Source of the DNA: Aquicella siphonis
GTDB taxonomy: Bacteria > Pseudomonadota > Gammaproteobacteria > DSM-16500
DNA: 64,000 nucleotides
Assembly (NCBI RefSeq): GCF_902459485.1
Contig: NZ_LR699119.1
Span: 124,001-188,000 of the forward strand
Direction: 5' to 3'
This document shows positions 53,305 to 62,897 of this stretch, in pieces. Numbering within the stretch: the stretch's first letter is position 1; every line of letters begins with the position of its first letter. The translations under genes were made by a program, and so were the position numbers. Below the pieces are notes generated by a model. That model was not told the DNA's origin and did not search any database. It saw only the letters and a list, made by a program, of their open reading frames with translations.

Positions 53305-54494
53305 GCGACCTTTTCATTTTTAATCATTCGCTCTTCTAAAGCGGCGATGACAGGTAATTTCTTGCCTTCCAGCACAGTCAGGAACGCGCCGCCGCCTGTT
53401 GAAATATAATCGATCTTGCTGCCGATTCGATATTTTTCAATGGCGGCAAGTGTATCACCGCCGCCCGCGACTTTAAATGCCTTGCTTTCAGCGATGGCCT
53501 TGGCAATGGCTTGCGTGCCTTTTGAAAACTCTTCCACTTCGAATGCGCCTATCGGGCCGTTCCACAGGATAGTCTTGGCCTTTTTAATCAGGCTGATGAA
53601 AATCTTGATAGTGTCAGGTCCGACATCAAATATTTTTTCATTGTCATCAATTTGCGAAACCAGGCGCACATAGGCTTCAACATTTTCCGCAAACCGTTCC
53701 GCCACCACTACGTCAACCGGAAGGGGGATTTCCGCATTGCGTTTTTTGGCATCCAGTGTCAGGCGTTCGGCTTCATCGATCAGGTCGGGTTCGTAAAGCG
53801 ATTTGCCAACGGTGTAGCCTTCGGCTGCGAGGAAGGTGTTGGCTATGCCGCCGCCGATAATGATGGCGTCCACTTTTTTCACCAGTGAATCCAGCAAGGC
53901 CAGCTTGGTGGATACTTTGGAGCCACCGACAATAGCCAAGACTGGATGGGCGGGTTTTTCCATGATTTTATCCAGCGCCTGTAATTCCGAAATCATCAAC
54001 GGACCAACACAGGCTTCTTTTGCGTACTTGATCACACCGGAGGTGGAAGACTCGGCGCGGTGGGAAGTAGCGAACGCATCCATGACGAACACGTCACACA
54101 GGGCTGCGATCTTCTTTGAAAGCTCGACATTATTCTCGGTTTCGCCGTGGTTGAAACGTACATTTTCCAACAAAACGAGCTGGGCATTTCCCATATTGAA
54201 ACCGTCAATCCAGTTCTGGATCAGCGGAACTTCCGTTTTCAGTAATTTGGATAATTCTCTTGCCACCGGAGCTAATGAAAAAGTTTCATCATGGACGCCT
54301 TCGACCGGACGGCCGAGATGAGACATCAACATAACCTTGGCGCCTGCCTTAAGCGCCTGCTTGATAGTTGGAAGCGCGGCCCGAATGCGATGATCGCTCG
54401 TGACTTCGCCGTTTTTGAGAGGAACATTGAAGTCTACCCGAATCAAGGTACGCTTACCTTTTAGATCAAAGTCAGACATCTTTGGAATTGGCAT
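53301..54494 (-). CDS. pgk: phosphoglycerate kinase
   Basis: A 397-aa glycolytic enzyme. RVDFNVPLKNGEVTSDHRI near 19, SHLGRP near 58, and the nucleotide-binding GGGDTLAAIEKY near 344 are present. AAGGAG is upstream of the ATG at 54494. First gene of pgk-pyk; gap and tkt, often adjacent, are not in the window. Confidence 0.96.
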   Translation of the reverse strand: MPIPKMSDFDLKGKRTLIRVDFNVPLKNGEVTSDHRIRAALPTIKQALKAGAKVMLMSHLGRPVEGVHDETFSLAPVARELSKLLKTEVPLIQNWIDGFNMGNAQLVLLENVRFNHGETENNVELSKKIAALCDVFVMDAFATSHRAESSTSGVIKYAKEACVGPLMISELQALDKIMEKPAHPVLAIVGGSKVSTKLALLDSLVKKVDAIIIGGGIANTFLAAEGYTVGKSLYEPDLIDEAERLTLDAKKRNAEIPLPVDVVVAERFAENVEAYVRLVSQIDDNEKIFDVGPDTIKIFISLIKKAKTILWNGPIGAFEVEEFSKGTQAIAKAIAESKAFKVAGGGDTLAAIEKYRIGSKIDYISTGGGAFLTVLEGKKLPVIAALEERMIKNEKVA

Positions 54495-54754
54495 TCACAG
54501 CTCCTTAAGTAACAACGTAATGATGTTGCTGAATTTATTGCATAACTGAAGGAAAAACAATAGTGTGGACTACTAGGCCCGATCAGGTTTTCAGACGGCC
54601 TTTCTCTGCCGGCAGGAGCGATTTTGCATGATGAACAGCTGTTTAATCAAGCGCGACGTGACGGGCATTGTGCAGAGGGCAGCCGGAAATCGTCAGACCG
54701 GCTGAGGTAAGTATATAATGTATCAAATAAATTAAATCGGAGCAGGATGCCGTT

Positions 54755-55903
54755 ATGCCCATCCGCGTCGTCCAACGTTTTTTACAGCTGGAATCAGCCG
54801 GAGGCATCATTTTGTTTGTAATGGCCTTGCTGGCCATGCTCTGGGCGAACTCCCCCCTAAGGTTTATCCATCAGCAATTCATCGATCAATTTTTATTCGT
54901 GATTAATGACGGGCTCATGACTTTGTTTTTTCTCGTCGTCGGGCTGGAGTTGAAGAGAGGATATCTGGAAGGACAGTTTTCCAGGTTTTCACAAATGGCG
55001 TTGCCCTTGATTGCCGCGCTGGGGGGGATGGTGGTTCCCGCGTTGATCTACTGCCTGATCTGTTATCCTGACCCCGTGACGCTGAGGGGCTGGGCCACGC
55101 CGGTCGCCACGGATATCGCATTCGCACTGGGTGTATTGTCCCTCTTTGGCAAGCGGATACCGGTGACCCTCAAGCTGTTTTTAATGGCGCTCGCCATTTT
55201 TGACGACGTGGGCGCTATTCTTATCATTACTGTGTTTTATTCAAATGGAGTGTCAGTGCTTTTGCTGGCGGTTTCGGCGCTTATCCTGCTGTTATTATTC
55301 AGATTGAACGCCATGTCTGTGAGGTCGCTGCCGCTGTATGGCGTATTGGGCGTCTTGCTATGGATAAGCCTGTTTTGTGCGGGCATTCATCCTACAATCG
55401 CCGGTGTCTTATTCGCACTTGCGGCACCGGACAATGCTGATAAACGCAAGTCAGTTTTGCACAGGCTTGAAAACGGATTACACCCCTGGGTGGCGTATAT
55501 TATCATGCCATTATTTGCTCTCGCCAACGCAGGATTTTCCCTGCATGGGTTGACCTGGAAAATCCTGCTGGATGATGTGGTGCTGGGGATAGTATTGGGG
55601 TTATTAATTGGCAAGCAGGCGGGCGTCATGTTTTTCTCCTGGATACTGATCAGGCTAAAATGGGCGCGGCTGCCTGAAAATACAACGTGGCTGCAGTTTT
55701 ATGGCGCGGCTTTACTATGCGGTATAGGTTTTACTATGAGCCTGTTTCTTGGTACCCTTTCGTTTGCAAATGAAAGTGCTTATTTAATGGAAGTGCGTCT
55801 GGGGGTGATAGCGGGCTCTCTTTTATCCGGCTTGCTGGGCGTGGCGGTGCTGTTATTTGCTTTTTCCAAGGTTAAGCATATCAGTGATTTAAGGAGAGCG
55901 TGA
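54755..55903 (+). CDS. nhaA: Na+/H+ antiporter NhaA
   Basis: A 382-aa inner-membrane antiporter with about 12 helices. The functional Asp pair is in ALAIFDDVGAILIITVFY near 147-152, and ATDIAFALGVLSLFGKR near 120 is the conserved unwound helix. AGGA lies seven bases before the ATG. pcs follows directly. Confidence 0.95.
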   Translation: MPIRVVQRFLQLESAGGIILFVMALLAMLWANSPLRFIHQQFIDQFLFVINDGLMTLFFLVVGLELKRGYLEGQFSRFSQMALPLIAALGGMVVPALIYCLICYPDPVTLRGWATPVATDIAFALGVLSLFGKRIPVTLKLFLMALAIFDDVGAILIITVFYSNGVSVLLLAVSALILLLLFRLNAMSVRSLPLYGVLGVLLWISLFCAGIHPTIAGVLFALAAPDNADKRKSVLHRLENGLHPWVAYIIMPLFALANAGFSLHGLTWKILLDDVVLGIVLGLLIGKQAGVMFFSWILIRLKWARLPENTTWLQFYGAALLCGIGFTMSLFLGTLSFANESAYLMEVRLGVIAGSLLSGLLGVAVLLFAFSKVKHISDLRRA

Positions 55904-56665
55904 TTGAGAAATGTGTATTCTTCCAATAAAGTCAGCTTGATACAGCGATCAACCGGCTGGCTGATCCATGCGTTTACCGCTAGCGGAGCCTGCGTGGGTC
56001 TGCTTGCCTTGTTAGCCATCCACCAGCAGAATCTGCTGCTTGCGCTCTGGCTGATGGGCGCCGCCATCCTGATTGATGCGGTGGACGGCATGTTTGCCCG
56101 CATGGTCAAAATCAAGGAAGCCGTGCCGGAGGTGGATGGCGCGTTATTGGATAATATTGTTGATTTCTTTACCTACACCCTGGTGCCCTGTTTTTTTCTG
56201 CTGGTGACCAACCTGCTCCCTGAATACTGGCGCGTCGTATGCGTGATGGTTATTACCTTTTCTTCGGCTTATCAGTTCACCCAGGTGGATGCCAAGACGA
56301 TGGATCATTTTTTCAAGGGCTTTCCCAGTTATTGGAACATCGCGGTCTTTTACCTGTTTTTCTGGCAAATGAGCCCCCTGACGAACATGATCATCCTGCT
56401 CTCGCTCGCCATACTGAGTTTTGTGCCCATCAAATATGTCTATCCATCCCGTCTTGATTACCTGACGGACAATAAATTTCTGCGTCTCGGCATGGTGATG
56501 ATCACCATCCTGTGGGGAGCGGCAACAACCGGATTGCTATGGCTTTACCCACAGTCCAATCACTTGTTGGTCGCCATGTCGGTAGGGTATTGTCTGCTTT
56601 ATTTCGGGATCAGCCTTTACCGCACCTGGATTCCATTAACCCGCATTGAACTTGCAGCCGAATGA
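55904..56665 (+). CDS. pcs: phosphatidylcholine synthase
   Basis: A 253-aa CDP-alcohol phosphatidyltransferase with about seven helices. The motif DAVDGMFARMVKIKEAVPEVDGALLDNIVDF near 59-89 is the Pcs form of DG(x)2AR(x)8G(x)3D(x)3D. Pcs joins choline to CDP-diacylglycerol; it is found in Legionella and other host-associated bacteria that take choline from the host. It uses a TTG start immediately after the nhaA stop. Confidence 0.9.
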   Translation: MRNVYSSNKVSLIQRSTGWLIHAFTASGACVGLLALLAIHQQNLLLALWLMGAAILIDAVDGMFARMVKIKEAVPEVDGALLDNIVDFFTYTLVPCFFLLVTNLLPEYWRVVCVMVITFSSAYQFTQVDAKTMDHFFKGFPSYWNIAVFYLFFWQMSPLTNMIILLSLAILSFVPIKYVYPSRLDYLTDNKFLRLGMVMITILWGAATTGLLWLYPQSNHLLVAMSVGYCLLYFGISLYRTWIPLTRIELAAE

Positions 56666-57612
56666 ATACCGGGCTTCCGCAGCACATGCCGCCGCAGCGG
56701 GTACTCGTGACCGGAGGTGCCGGTTTTATCGGTTCCCATACGGTGGATTTGTTGCTGGACCAGGGGCACGATGTGGTCGTGCTGGACAATCTGTCTTCCG
56801 GAAAGCTTGAAAACCTGGCGCTGCAACATCCCAATCTGGAATTTATTGAAGGCGATGTCCTTGAGTACCCATTTGTTGAGGAGCTGGCGTCAGATTGCGA
56901 TGCGATCATGCATCTGGCCGCTATCGTTTCTGTACCGCAATCGATAGAAAATCCGATTTTATCATTCCAGGTCAATACTCAGGGTTTTTTGCATGTTTTG
57001 CAGGCTGCCAGCAAGGCTGGGCATCCTGTGCGTGTGGTGCTGGCATCCAGCGCGTCAGTCTATGGCGATGCTTCGTCCTTGCCATGTCGGGATGATGTTC
57101 CTTTGGCGGAGCAGCCGCTGTCTCCTTATGCGCTGCAAAAAATCCACGCGGAAAATTACGGAGATCTGTACTTCCGGCTGTTTGGAGTCAAAACACTTGC
57201 TTTAAGATATTTTAATGTCTATGGGCCGAGACAAAATCCGTCATCCCCTTATTCGGGCGTGATCAGCCGATTTCTGGATGCTTATCAGCACGACCAGGAA
57301 TTGACGGTGTATGGCGACGGCGAACAGACTCGCGATTTCATTCATGTAGCAGATGTGGCCAAGGCAAACTGTCTGGCGCTGCAAACCGGCCACGCGGGTG
57401 TATTAAATATCGCGACCGGGAAGCCGCATTCGTTATTACAAGTCATAAAATTCCTGGAAAGCGTTGGCGGCCGCACGGCCAGGCTGAATTTTGCGCCCGC
57501 TCGAACCGGCGACATCAAGTCTTCATTTGCGGCAATCCGATTGGCAGAAACGCACTTGGGATTCAAGCCAGCCATGGCCCTGCGGGAGGGTTTGGAACGT
57601 ATGCTGGGATAG
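56662..57612 (+). CDS. NAD-dependent sugar-nucleotide epimerase
   Basis: A 316-aa extended SDR enzyme. The Rossmann motif is VTGGAGFIGSHTVD near 16, the catalytic motif SPYALQKIHAENY gives Tyr and Lys, and SVYGD and YFNVYGPRQNP stretches match UDP-glucose 4-epimerase / WbpP-like proteins. It overlaps pcs by four bases. A role in making sugars for LPS is likely given waaF and waaC downstream. Confidence 0.86.
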   Translation: MNTGLPQHMPPQRVLVTGGAGFIGSHTVDLLLDQGHDVVVLDNLSSGKLENLALQHPNLEFIEGDVLEYPFVEELASDCDAIMHLAAIVSVPQSIENPILSFQVNTQGFLHVLQAASKAGHPVRVVLASSASVYGDASSLPCRDDVPLAEQPLSPYALQKIHAENYGDLYFRLFGVKTLALRYFNVYGPRQNPSSPYSGVISRFLDAYQHDQELTVYGDGEQTRDFIHVADVAKANCLALQTGHAGVLNIATGKPHSLLQVIKFLESVGGRTARLNFAPARTGDIKSSFAAIRLAETHLGFKPAMALREGLERMLG

Positions 57613-57685
57613 TTGGGATATCAGCCTGAAATAAGGTATCATTACGCCCACGTGAACAAGCTCGCTGAAAAGCCGGAGAACGACC

Positions 57686-57898
57686 ATGCAAAAAAGCCGG
57701 GGGACTGAAAATCAAGCCTGTACCCAGCGCCAGTACGTTATCTCGCACGCGGATTTGCCTCTCTCCTGTCCTCCGCGCGAGGACAGAGTCTGGGACGCGC
57801 ATCCGCGTGTTTATCTGCCTGTAGAGGAGATGGGCAGGATAGTTTGTCCTTATTGCGGCGCGGAATATATCTTGAATGATTCTTCTTCCAGAGAATGA
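57686..57898 (+). CDS. zf-CHCC zinc-finger protein
   Basis: A 70-aa protein whose C-terminal half reads HPRVYLPVEEMGRIVCPYCGAEY, the zf-CHCC pattern shared with the NDUFS6 accessory subunit of complex I. Bacterial members are short proteins of unknown role, often near LPS or housekeeping genes. It precedes waaF in the same direction. Confidence 0.85.
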   Translation: MQKSRGTENQACTQRQYVISHADLPLSCPPREDRVWDAHPRVYLPVEEMGRIVCPYCGAEYILNDSSSRE

Positions 57899-57963
57899 AA
57901 CTCTTGCCGCTCATCCACAGTAACCATATGCAACGCATTCATTAAAACAGATAGTTTAACAAT

Positions 57964-58980
57964 ATGTCCTACAAGATTCTGATTATTGGTCCGGCCTGGA
58001 TTGGCGATATGGTGATGGCGCAAAGCCTTTTCAAACTGATCAGGCAGCATCACCAGGATGCCGAGATAGATGTGCTGGCGCCTGCCTGGACGTTTTCCTT
58101 GCTGAAGTGCATGCCGGAAGTAGCCAAGGCTGTTGAAATGCCGCTTACGCATGGGGAAGTGAAATTGCGCACACGTTATCAACTCGCGAAAACGCTGCGC
58201 GCAAGCCGATATGATCAGGCGATTGTGTTGCAAAACTCTTTCAAGTCGGCACTGGTTCCCTGGTTAGCCGGTATTCCCAGGCGTACCGGATGGGTGGGGG
58301 AATTTCGTTACTTTCTTCTGAATGACGCGCGGCGACTCGATAAAAAGCGTTATCCCTTAATGATAGAACAATATATGGCGTTGGGCTTGCCGGCCGGCGC
58401 GGCATTGCCCGAGGCATATCCGTATCCGGAATTCAGCGTTTCGCCTTCTTCTCAATCCGCAACGCTGGCGAAGATCAAACCGGTCTGGCGCGGCCGGCCG
58501 GTGCTGGCCTTGGGAGCCGGCGCGGCATTTGGTCCGGCCAAGCGCTGGCCTGAAACGTATTTTGCGGATGTCGCCAATCAGAAATTGTCCGAGGGCTGGG
58601 ATGTGTGGCTGTTTGGTTCACAGGCAGACCGTCCTATCACCGATAAAATCATGCAGCTGACGCAAAACCGCTGTGAAAATGTATCCGGCAGAACCGAGCT
58701 TTTCGAAACCATAGATTTGTTGTCCCTGGTATCGGGGGTGGTGACAAATGATTCCGGCTTGATGCACATGGCCGCGGCTTTAAAAAAGCCGCTGGTGGCC
58801 GTCTACGGATCAACCAGCCCTGCGTTTACGCCGCCTTTGTCAGCGGAGGCGAAAATTCTCAAATTGGATCTCGACTGTCAGCCTTGTTTCAAACGTGATT
58901 GTCCCTTGAGCCATCACCGTTGCATGCGTGATTTGAAGCCCGCTCTTGTTCTTGCCGCGATGGCAGAATGGAGGCAATAA
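57964..58980 (+). CDS. waaF: ADP-heptose:LPS heptosyltransferase II
   Basis: A 338-aa GT9 glycosyltransferase that adds the second heptose to the inner core. ILIIGPAWIGDMVMAQSLF at the N-terminus and LVSGVVTNDSGLMHMAAAL...VAVYGSTSP near 257-285 are the family marks. Followed two bases later by waaC. Confidence 0.95.
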   Translation: MSYKILIIGPAWIGDMVMAQSLFKLIRQHHQDAEIDVLAPAWTFSLLKCMPEVAKAVEMPLTHGEVKLRTRYQLAKTLRASRYDQAIVLQNSFKSALVPWLAGIPRRTGWVGEFRYFLLNDARRLDKKRYPLMIEQYMALGLPAGAALPEAYPYPEFSVSPSSQSATLAKIKPVWRGRPVLALGAGAAFGPAKRWPETYFADVANQKLSEGWDVWLFGSQADRPITDKIMQLTQNRCENVSGRTELFETIDLLSLVSGVVTNDSGLMHMAAALKKPLVAVYGSTSPAFTPPLSAEAKILKLDLDCQPCFKRDCPLSHHRCMRDLKPALVLAAMAEWRQ

Positions 58981-58982
58981 AT

Positions 58983-60011
58983 ATGCGTGTGTTATTAATC
59001 AAAACCTCATCGATGGGCGATATTATCCATACTTTTCCCGCTTTGACCGATGCGGGGCGCGCCATCCCCGGAATCACTTTTGACTGGATGGTCGAAGATG
59101 TTTTTTCAGATATCCCTTTATGGCATCCGCGCGTCAATCGGGTCATTCCGGTCGCCTTGAGACGATGGCGCAAGAACGTGTTTTCCCGTGACACCCGCGC
59201 GGGTTTGGGGCAAGTGCGTGAGCAGTTGAAGAAACAGCGTTATGACCTTGTTCTGGATGCGCAGGGTCTGGTGAAAAGCGCATTATTGATTTTTTTGGCC
59301 GACGGCCCTCGCGCAGGCCTGGATTGGCGGTCGGCGCGCGAACCGCTCGCGTCCCTGGTCTATCAGCGTAAATTGAACGTTAATTTTTATCAGCATGCGA
59401 TCGTGCGCATGCGCAGTTTGTTCAGCCTGTCACTGGACTATGCCTTGCCTGACCTCCAGCCGGAGTTTGATTTGAACCGTCAGATGTTTCAGGCGAATAC
59501 GAGCGGTGAAAAATATCTGGTATTTTTATTCGGAACGACCTGGACATCCAAGCAATGGCCGGAATCCTATTGGATGCGTCTTGCTGAGCTGGCTGGCCAG
59601 GCGGGTTACCGCGTCAAGGTCAGCGGGAACAGCCCCGATGAAATCAAGGCGGCGCAGCGAATCGGACAGGCGGGTGCTGCGGTCGATGTGCTTCCGAGAT
59701 TGAAAATATCCGAAATGGCCGCGTTGCTCGCGAATGCCGCGGCAGCAGTCGCGGTGGATACCGGTTTTGGGCATCTCGCCGCGGCGCTGGGTGTGCCCAC
59801 CGTTTCCCTGTATGGATCCACGAACCCTGCTTATACGGGCGCTTTGGGAAAATCCTCCGTTCATCTTGCGGCGAATTTTTCCTGCGCTCCCTGCCTGAGT
59901 CGTGAATGCACTTACAAAAAGCCGTCCCGGGTGACGCCGGCTTGTTATGAAACGGTAGATCCCGCGCGTGTCTGGTCCGTACTATTGCCGCTGCTATCGC
60001 CGGCGTCGTGA
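58983..60011 (+). CDS. waaC: ADP-heptose:LPS heptosyltransferase I
   Basis: A 342-aa GT9 enzyme that adds the first heptose to Kdo2-lipid A. VLLIKTSSMGDIIHTFPALTDA is the classic start, and AVDTGFGHLAAALGVPTVSLYGSTNP closes the nucleotide-binding domain. The ATG at 58983, two bases after the waaF stop, is chosen over a frame start at 58968. Confidence 0.95.
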   Translation: MRVLLIKTSSMGDIIHTFPALTDAGRAIPGITFDWMVEDVFSDIPLWHPRVNRVIPVALRRWRKNVFSRDTRAGLGQVREQLKKQRYDLVLDAQGLVKSALLIFLADGPRAGLDWRSAREPLASLVYQRKLNVNFYQHAIVRMRSLFSLSLDYALPDLQPEFDLNRQMFQANTSGEKYLVFLFGTTWTSKQWPESYWMRLAELAGQAGYRVKVSGNSPDEIKAAQRIGQAGAAVDVLPRLKISEMAALLANAAAAVAVDTGFGHLAAALGVPTVSLYGSTNPAYTGALGKSSVHLAANFSCAPCLSRECTYKKPSRVTPACYETVDPARVWSVLLPLLSPAS

Positions 60012-60090
60012 CCAGTTTTTCTGCTTTTGTCCATCCGCGAATTTCCGGCTTGTCAGGATGGGTGCAGGGGTCTGGCGGAATAACGCTTCG

Positions 60091-60891
60091 TTAAAGTGAG
60101 TCATCCATGCAGTCGCCGGTTGAGTTGGTGGTGTTGCAGCGGCTTGCGGGCGCTTTCACAATATCACCGTCGGTGGCGATACCGCCGACGTTGTAGACGG
60201 CAACATGTCTTTTATCCAGATGCAAATCACAATCCGACGGGTAGGAAGTGATCTGGATGCGGCTATTTTCGCGAATTCCATCATTGGTGATTTTGTTTGC
60301 GATAGGGAAGTAATCGCCATAACCGACATAACTTAGTTTGCGCAAGTCTGATCCGGGAGTTTTGAAGTCATTGATGCCTGAGTTCCACAAATAGGCTGAA
60401 ATTTTTTGAGCGCGTTTCTCGGACAGTTTTTGCTCCCATCTGGATCGATAAAAGCCGCTGGTATTACCGGATATGATGATGTTGTTTTTTGGGGTGCGCA
60501 TGAGCACGGTGGCAACACTGTCGAGTATGGGCTTGGACTGCGGCAGGAATTCCGCAGTATTGGGTTCAAACAGCCTGTCAGTGGGGATATAGATGCCCAC
60601 GAAGTCACCGATTTTATATACTTTACCGCCTGCCTGCATAATGCCGCCGGAGTCATAACGCAGCGTGGTGACATAGTAGCCGATTGCGCCGCCGGCAAGT
60701 CCTGCGAGGCCGATATAGGGCTTGGTTCCGCCCAGAGCGGCGACACCGCCCGCGCCAATGCCCGCGCCTATGGCCGCGCCTACCGGGCTTCCCGTGGTAT
60801 GGTTGTCCGGAATAAAGGGGTTGTAAGAACAGCTGGCTAGCAGAGGCAGGGATAAAATTAACGCGGCAATGGTCTTAGCTGTCCTTTTCAT
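60091..60891 (-). CDS. OmpA-family lipoprotein
   Basis: A 266-aa lipoprotein. The signal peptide ends in LLASC near residue 20; a glycine-zipper segment GAAIGAGIGAGG follows near 38-50; then an OmpA-like peptidoglycan-binding domain (FEPNTAEFLPQSKPILDSVATVL...SEKRAQKISAYL) and a short Cys-bearing tail. The ATG at 60891 has GGAAAG five bases upstream. It likely tethers the outer membrane to peptidoglycan. The Dot/Icm lipoprotein IcmN/DotK is of this general type, but I cannot identify it as such. Confidence 0.78.
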   Translation of the reverse strand: MKRTAKTIAALILSLPLLASCSYNPFIPDNHTTGSPVGAAIGAGIGAGGVAALGGTKPYIGLAGLAGGAIGYYVTTLRYDSGGIMQAGGKVYKIGDFVGIYIPTDRLFEPNTAEFLPQSKPILDSVATVLMRTPKNNIIISGNTSGFYRSRWEQKLSEKRAQKISAYLWNSGINDFKTPGSDLRKLSYVGYGDYFPIANKITNDGIRENSRIQITSYPSDCDLHLDKRHVAVYNVGGIATDGDIVKAPASRCNTTNSTGDCMDDSL

Positions 60892-61112
60892 AATACTTTC
60901 CATGAAGAAATTTCCGTGATTATAGCCTGATTGGTTTGTTAAAAAAACGTCTGTGATAAGAATGCCGGAAGAATTGATCCGCCAGGGTGCCGCCAGGCAG
61001 TAATCCAGCAGTCATATACTACCGTTTGTTGCGCCTGATTCACGCGCTTGCAACTTGCAATATGTTATCATCGGGGGTCAAATGGAAGTATGGATTATTG
61101 CGGAGTGAAAGC

Positions 61113-62864
61113 ATGGAGTTGTTTTCGGAAAAAGGCTCGCCCTTGATGCTGGAATCGCGTCATTATACTACCTGGGAATTGATCAAGGCCTACTGGCACT
61201 CGCAATATAAACTGTCCGCCTACCTGTTTTTTACCATTATTATTTTTTTGACCATAGTTCTGGTGGGCTTCGATGTTGTTTTCAATTACTGGTACAATTA
61301 TTTTTACGATGCGCTGCAAGCCTATAATATGCATGCCGCGGTGCGCCTGTTGGTTTTTTTCTTCATTCTTGCGGCTTTCAATATTGTCGTTGCTGTTTAT
61401 CGTTATTACCTCTCGCAGATATTTGCACTGCGGTGGCGGCGCTGGCTGACCGAGCAGATGATAGGGCGCTGGCTTGAGAAGCGCGGATATTATTATCTTG
61501 AAACTTTTGATGTCAAAACGGACAATCCGGATCAGCGTATCCAGGATGATGTGAACGGGTTGATTTCCAATTCGATCAGCCTGACAGTGGGTCTGGTCGG
61601 GGCGGTCACGACCTTTCCCGCATTTATCTATATTCTCTGGACCTTGTCCGGCGTGCTCTCTATTCCTCTGGGATCCCTGGGCACTATCCATATTCACGGT
61701 TATCTTGTCTGGGTCGGATTGCTGTACAACCTTATCGGGACCTTGCTGACTTTCAAGATCGGGTATCCGCTGGTAGGGTTGAACTTCGAGCAGCAGCAGC
61801 GCGAAGCCACATTTCGTTTTTCCGCGATTGATTTACGTTCGCATGCGGAGCAGGTTGCGCTTTATCGCGGGGAAGATCATCAGAAGAGTATTTTGAATTT
61901 TCATTTCTTCAGGGTTCTGGAGAATTGGTATGCGATTATTCTGAGGCAAAAATTATTGCTGTGGTTTACTGGCGGGTTTAACCAGGCTGCCGTATTGCTG
62001 CCATTGATAGTCGCACTGCCAAATTATTTCACCAAGGTTTTCCTGCTGGGTGGCTTGATGCAAAGTCTCAGGGCATTCGGCAACGTGCAGGAATCGCTTT
62101 CGTATCTGGTGAATTCATATACCCAGATTGCTGAATGGCGCGCCATTTCCCAACGTTTGACCACATTTGTCAATCATCTCAAGGAAGCGGAAATGAACGC
62201 AGAACAGGCTGATCATGTGGTTTTCAGGGAGCGTCCTGAAAATGCCATCAAGGTCAAGGATCTAACCATCAAGACAACACATGACAATACATTGTTGACG
62301 GCTATTGATGAAAATTTTGTGCATGGGACAAATTATGTCATCAAGGGGGAATCCGGAATCGGCAAAAGCACATTCATCAGGGCGATAGCCGGCGTCTGGC
62401 CTTTTGCATCGGGAGAAGTGACTTTTCCGGAAAACAAACGCGTGATGTATCTGCCGCAAAAACCTTATATGCCAATCGGCACACTGGCAGAAGCCATCTT
62501 GTTCCCGGATAAAAAAGATCCCGAACTGGAAAAAAACATTGAAACTGTCCTGCATGACTGCCATCTGGATGGGCTGATTCCGAGGTTGTCAGAAGTCGCC
62601 CACTGGTCAGAACAGTTATCGCCCGGGGAGCAGCAGCGGGTGGCGTTTGCCCGTGTCCTGCTGCATAAACCCGACTGGGTGTTTCTGGATGAAAGTACTT
62701 CTATGCTGGACCTTGCCAATGAAGCCCATCTTTACAAGATATTGCGTGAGCGTCTGCCGGATTGTTCGGTAGTTAGTGTTGGGCATCATCCCAGTGTGGA
62801 TGCGTTTCATGACCAGGTTGTCAATATGTCTAAATACCGTCACGTGACCCGGGTGACCGCCTAG
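61113..62864 (+). CDS. SbmA/BacA-like ABC transporter with fused ATPase
   Basis: A 583-aa protein with an N-terminal ABC_membrane_2 (SbmA/BacA-like) domain of several helices (about 30-330) and a C-terminal ATPase: Walker A GESGIGKST near 413, LSPGEQQRVAFARVLLHKPDWVFLDEST near 504-532. FNYWYNYFYDALQ near 64 is typical of the YddA/ABCD-like group. GGAG lies eight bases before the ATG; a frame from 60987 adds 42 residues without support. Possible substrates are peptides or very-long-chain acyl compounds. Confidence 0.87.
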   Translation: MELFSEKGSPLMLESRHYTTWELIKAYWHSQYKLSAYLFFTIIIFLTIVLVGFDVVFNYWYNYFYDALQAYNMHAAVRLLVFFFILAAFNIVVAVYRYYLSQIFALRWRRWLTEQMIGRWLEKRGYYYLETFDVKTDNPDQRIQDDVNGLISNSISLTVGLVGAVTTFPAFIYILWTLSGVLSIPLGSLGTIHIHGYLVWVGLLYNLIGTLLTFKIGYPLVGLNFEQQQREATFRFSAIDLRSHAEQVALYRGEDHQKSILNFHFFRVLENWYAIILRQKLLLWFTGGFNQAAVLLPLIVALPNYFTKVFLLGGLMQSLRAFGNVQESLSYLVNSYTQIAEWRAISQRLTTFVNHLKEAEMNAEQADHVVFRERPENAIKVKDLTIKTTHDNTLLTAIDENFVHGTNYVIKGESGIGKSTFIRAIAGVWPFASGEVTFPENKRVMYLPQKPYMPIGTLAEAILFPDKKDPELEKNIETVLHDCHLDGLIPRLSEVAHWSEQLSPGEQQRVAFARVLLHKPDWVFLDESTSMLDLANEAHLYKILRERLPDCSVVSVGHHPSVDAFHDQVVNMSKYRHVTRVTA

Positions 62865-62897
62865 TGCCAGGCCGTTGCGCTGCGATTCCTGAGAGGA

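Noticed and set aside
54590-54599. TTCAGACGGC, identical to the Neisseria DNA uptake sequence
   Set aside because: A single 10-mer in 64 kb can be chance, it is not repeated, and no inverted partner forms a terminator.
60091-60891. Identification of the OmpA-type lipoprotein as Dot/Icm IcmN/DotK
   Set aside because: The general layout is similar but common to many lipoproteins, the protein is longer than IcmN, and no dot/icm gene is adjacent.
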